Shown here piece after piece: positions 61,130 to 64,000 of a DNA stretch of 64,000 bases. Position 1 is the first letter of the stretch; every line of letters begins with the position of its first letter. The DNA comes from Aldehydirespirator sp965203575 (lineage in GTDB: Bacteria; Actinomycetota; Acidimicrobiia; Acidimicrobiales; Aldehydirespiratoraceae), in assembly GCA_965203575.1 (NCBI GenBank), contig OZ241894.1:3658001-3722000 (forward strand), read 5' to 3'. A program made the position numbers and the translations under genes. Under the pieces are notes generated by a model. The model did not search any database. It was not told the DNA's origin and worked only from the letters and a program-made list of their open reading frames with translations.

Positions 61130-63999
61130 GTGGTCGAGAACTCAGCCGGGTGCTCCACGATTGCGAGGAAGGCGATCAGCTCGAAGTCGTCGAGTCCGTG
61201 AAACGTCTGGATTAGCGCCGTGGTGTGACCTCCGCTAAAGAGACTGTCGAGGTCTCGCTCCTCGTTGATGTCGATCATGGACCGGATGGCCTCGGTGAGC
61301 AGGTTGGAGTACTGGTTCATGTCAGCGCCGTCGCGTGTAGCAGCGTTGAAGGCTCGGCACACCTCTGGAACAGGCTCGTCGTGAGATCGGCATCCGGAGC
61401 GGAGGAGGTCAAGGAGATGCTTGACCTCAGTGTGGTCGGAAATGACCTTGCCGTCTTCGTCGACATAGACGAGGTAGTGAGGGTGTAGGCGGTTGCCGCG
61501 GTTGACCGCCTCGTCGACATGGACGTTACGCAGGGCGAACAGCACGCCCGGCTCCAAGCCAATGTCGGGCCTCGCAGGCACCACCGCGTGCAAGCCCTTG
61601 GGCGCGGCGGCCAGATCGCCGTACTCCTTGACATAGCCGAGCAAGTCCATGCGAAAGTCATTGAGCCCAAGGTCAGTGATCGACACGCCGGTGCGCACGT
61701 CCTCCAACTCAATGATCTCGTCCTGGAGTTTTCGGAGTTGCTCCCTTCGGAACGCAGCATCACTCGACTCTTGCGTAAACAAGTTGTCGTCAGCGGTCGC
61801 GGCGAGATCGGCGATCACCATACGGTTCTCGACGCGTTCCTTGAGGTTGATGTACTCATCGAGAGAGATGTCCGGCCAGAAGTTCACGAGTTGGATCAGC
61901 GCGTTGGTCGAGCCGATGCGGTCGATGCGACCGAACCGCTGGATGATGCGAACCGGGTTCCAGTGGATGTCGTAGTTGATCACGTAGTCACAATCCTGCA
62001 GGTTCTGGCCCTCGCTGATGCAGTCGGTGCCAATGAGCACATCGAGTTCCCTCTCCTCGCCTGGCATCACTACGGAGCGGTATTTCGACCGTGGCGAGAA
62101 CAGCGTCAGTACCTCCTGGTACCCGAGCCCCCTGCCTAGCGTCGTTCGAGGGCTCCCCTGCCCGGTGACAACTGCGATGTGCGCTCCGTCCTCGACGAGA
62201 CGCGGCGCCAGCTCTCGGTAGAGATAGCTGGCTGTGTCGGTGAACGCCGAGAAAATGAGCACCTTACGGTTACCCGGGTTGATTGGGGCCGCCAATTTGT
62301 CGCGGACGTGGACCACGAGAGCTTGGAGCTTGAGATCGTGCTCCGGTGTGATGATCTCTACCGCAGCGATGAGCGCACCGATGACGGCAGCGTCGTGGTC
62401 GAGGTCGCGCTTCCAAGACTCGACATCCATATCAGCCAGATCAATCTGGACCTTGGTGCCAACCGTGCCACCGGTTGGCAGTTCGAAGTCGTCATCGTCG
62501 GCATCCAGATCGCTGATCGCAGCAGTCACGTCCGTGACCGAGTCAGCATGGTCATCAACTGCCGACAAGGATTGATCCACTGTCTTCTGAAGTCTGGAGA
62601 GGGTAAGCCGAAACGCTTCGACGGAACTCTCAAGCCGCTTGAGTAAATTGACTGTCATGAGCTTCTGAATGCCACGCTCCCGGCTGGCTTGCCCCAGATT
62701 CGACACCGCGCCGCCGACGATGTTCAACCCTGCCGAGACGTTGCCGTAGAGTTCCTCATACTTCGCTAGTCGGCTCGGAAAGACATACGCCAAGGGTGCG
62801 TAGACCGCCAGTGTGAGAGATGATAGCCGCTCGTAGAGTTCATTGAACGACGGCACGGTGGGTAAGTCCGTCAATGGCGAACGAACCGAAATCGGCTTGA
62901 GTCGCTCGGGGAACGCGCCGATATCAGACGTGTCGTAGAACGCTTGGATGTGCTTACGCGATCGGGCAATCGTCACGGCGTCGAGCAGTTCGAAGAAGTC
63001 GAAGTCGAGGCGGGCAAGAATCGTATCCGTCGTGCGTTCCGCCGCAGGAAGCTTCGCCCATTCGTTGAACGCCCGCTGAGCCTGCCGAAAGACCTCTTCG
63101 ATGGTTCCGGAGATACTGAGTTTGGCTGTAAGTTTCTGAGATTCACCTTCGTAAGCTAGAGCAAGTTGGTTGCGCAAGTCGCCGAAGCGGTTATTCACCG
63201 GCGTTGCCGAGAGCATGAGGACCCTTGTATTGACACCTTGCTGGATTACGTCCCGCATGAGGCGCTGGTACCGAGTCTCTCTTTCGGTGCTGAAGTCGGC
63301 GTTGCGGAAGTTATGTGATTCGTCGATCACCAACAGGTCGTAATTCCCCCAGTTCACCCGGTCCAGCGGGATGCCCAGGGACTCCCCGCGAGTACGAGAG
63401 AGGTCGGTGTGGGCGAGCACGTCATAGTTGAACCGATCAGACGCGAAAATGTTGGTCGTCAAGTTCGCGTTGTAGTTTGTCCAGTTCTCCGCGAGTTTCT
63501 TCGGTGTCAGCACGAGGACCGACTTGTTGCGGAGTTCGTAGTACTTGATTACCGCCAGCGCTGTGAAGGTCTTGCCGAGCCCGACGCTGTCCGCAAGGAT
63601 GCATCCGTTGTAGGTTTCAAGCTTGTTGATGACGCCGTTTGCTGCGTCGCGCTGGAAGTTGTACAAGCTCTTCCAGATGGCGGAGTCGAGGTACCCAGTG
63701 AGGTCGTTCGGCAGGACATCGGTCGTAATGTCATCGAGGAACTCAGCAAACAGGTTGTACAAGATCAAGAAGTAGATGCGGGATGGTGAGTTTTCTTCAT
63801 AGACAGAGGTGATGTGTTCACAGACAACGTCAGTCACGTCTTGCAGCTGACTAGAGTTGTGCCAAATCTGGTCGAATAGCTCAACGTACTGGGCAGTCAT
63901 CGGGACTTCGTCGAGCTTGCTGACCAAGTTCGATACTGCGTCTCCCTGCTCGTAGCCGAGATCGGCTGAGGTGAAGCCCTGTAGAGGCACATATGCCAC
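61126..63999 (-). CDS. SNF2/DEAD-like helicase of the type III RM operon, 5' end probably outside window
   Basis: At least 957 residues. Walker A is CILADSVGLGKTFTALAVI (about residue 134), motif II is LLVIDESHNFRN, motif III is MLSATPVNNR and motif VI is IIQRFGRIDRIGS, all of the SNF2-like SF2 class. Only a GTG at the extreme window edge opens the frame. Relatives in such operons often carry a phospholipase D-like domain upstream, so the true start may lie beyond 64000. It ends ATGA-overlapping the DUF4391 gene. It probably assists the type III restriction system or forms an additional defence module. Confidence 0.85.
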   Translation of the reverse strand: MAYVPLQGFTSADLGYEQGDAVSNLVSKLDEVPMTAQYVELFDQIWHNSSQLQDVTDVVCEHITSVYEENSPSRIYFLILYNLFAEFLDDITTDVLPNDLTGYLDSAIWKSLYNFQRDAANGVINKLETYNGCILADSVGLGKTFTALAVIKYYELRNKSVLVLTPKKLAENWTNYNANLTTNIFASDRFNYDVLAHTDLSRTRGESLGIPLDRVNWGNYDLLVIDESHNFRNADFSTERETRYQRLMRDVIQQGVNTRVLMLSATPVNNRFGDLRNQLALAYEGESQKLTAKLSISGTIEEVFRQAQRAFNEWAKLPAAERTTDTILARLDFDFFELLDAVTIARSRKHIQAFYDTSDIGAFPERLKPISVRSPLTDLPTVPSFNELYERLSSLTLAVYAPLAYVFPSRLAKYEELYGNVSAGLNIVGGAVSNLGQASRERGIQKLMTVNLLKRLESSVEAFRLTLSRLQKTVDQSLSAVDDHADSVTDVTAAISDLDADDDDFELPTGGTVGTKVQIDLADMDVESWKRDLDHDAAVIGALIAAVEIITPEHDLKLQALVVHVRDKLAAPINPGNRKVLIFSAFTDTASYLYRELAPRLVEDGAHIAVVTGQGSPRTTLGRGLGYQEVLTLFSPRSKYRSVVMPGEERELDVLIGTDCISEGQNLQDCDYVINYDIHWNPVRIIQRFGRIDRIGSTNALIQLVNFWPDISLDEYINLKERVENRMVIADLAATADDNLFTQESSDAAFRREQLRKLQDEIIELEDVRTGVSITDLGLNDFRMDLLGYVKEYGDLAAAPKGLHAVVPARPDIGLEPGVLFALRNVHVDEAVNRGNRLHPHYLVYVDEDGKVISDHTEVKHLLDLLRSGCRSHDEPVPEVCRAFNAATRDGADMNQYSNLLTEAIRSMIDINEERDLDSLFSGGHTTALIQTFHGLDDFELIAFLAIVEHPAEFSTT

Positions 64000-64000
64000 T

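Overview
The window comes from a high-GC actinobacterium. Coding content is dense, many genes start with GTG, adjacent genes often overlap by 4 bases, and several promoters place a TANNNT -10 hexamer exactly 6 bases before the start codon (leaderless transcription). The complete kynurenine route, LivHM-type transporter and SCP-x-like thiolase suggest a heterotrophic Acidimicrobiia-like lineage, but that placement is inference. No rRNA or tRNA was seen.

Layout. 1-7.4 kb: a leftward catabolic operon (aldehyde dehydrogenase, DapA-family lyase, 3-hydroxyanthranilate dioxygenase, kynureninase, IlvD/Edd dehydratase running off the left edge), with a LysR regulator and an alpha/beta hydrolase upstream of it. 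7.7-12.6 kb: a four-gene branched-chain-amino-acid-type ABC transporter with a fused LivH-LivM permease. A shared palindrome CATACC-N6-GGTAAG occurs before the operon, the hydrolase and the transporter, so they look like one regulon. 12.7-17.4 kb: VapBC, tryptophan 2,3-dioxygenase plus kynurenine 3-monooxygenase (the upper kynurenine pathway), a P450 and an orphan antitoxin. 17.4-21.9 kb: secreted or repeat proteins (an RCC1-like lipoprotein with perfect 120-bp repeats), a decayed hydrolase gene and a potassium channel.

21.9-37.6 kb is a defence locus resembling Druantia type II: a cytosine-5 methyltransferase, a large uncharacterised protein and an 1,784-residue SF2 helicase of DruE type, followed in the same direction by a Cas4/RecB-like PD-(D/E)XK nuclease and a DEDDh exonuclease-BRCT protein. 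Two insertion sequences have landed in it. An IS21-family element splits the methyltransferase (6-bp target duplication CGAGCC) and an IS5-family element splits the large protein (3-bp duplication TAA). Removing each element with one copy of its duplication restores an uninterrupted reading frame.

37.6-52.1 kb is mixed: a tyrosine-phosphatase/ADP-ribosylglycohydrolase pair, small hypotheticals, a Cu/Zn superoxide dismutase lipoprotein, a HigBA module, a thiolase-like protein, a PanB-like enzyme, adenosine deaminase, a PIG-L deacetylase and an EthD/aminotransferase/SDR operon. At 46.3-46.9 kb an AhpD/carboxymuconolactone-decarboxylase-like gene has an in-frame TGA exactly where the second redox cysteine of CxxC belongs, followed 18 bases later by the loop of a hairpin that fits the bacterial SECIS consensus. 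It is a probable selenoprotein.

52.2-64 kb is a second defence region: a pair of Cas4-like nuclease-fold proteins (one with a degraded active site), a DUF91-type nuclease fused to a PUA-like domain, and a tightly overlapping type III restriction-modification operon (helicase, DUF4391 protein, Mod, Res). The Mod target-recognition region is markedly AT-richer than its flanks.
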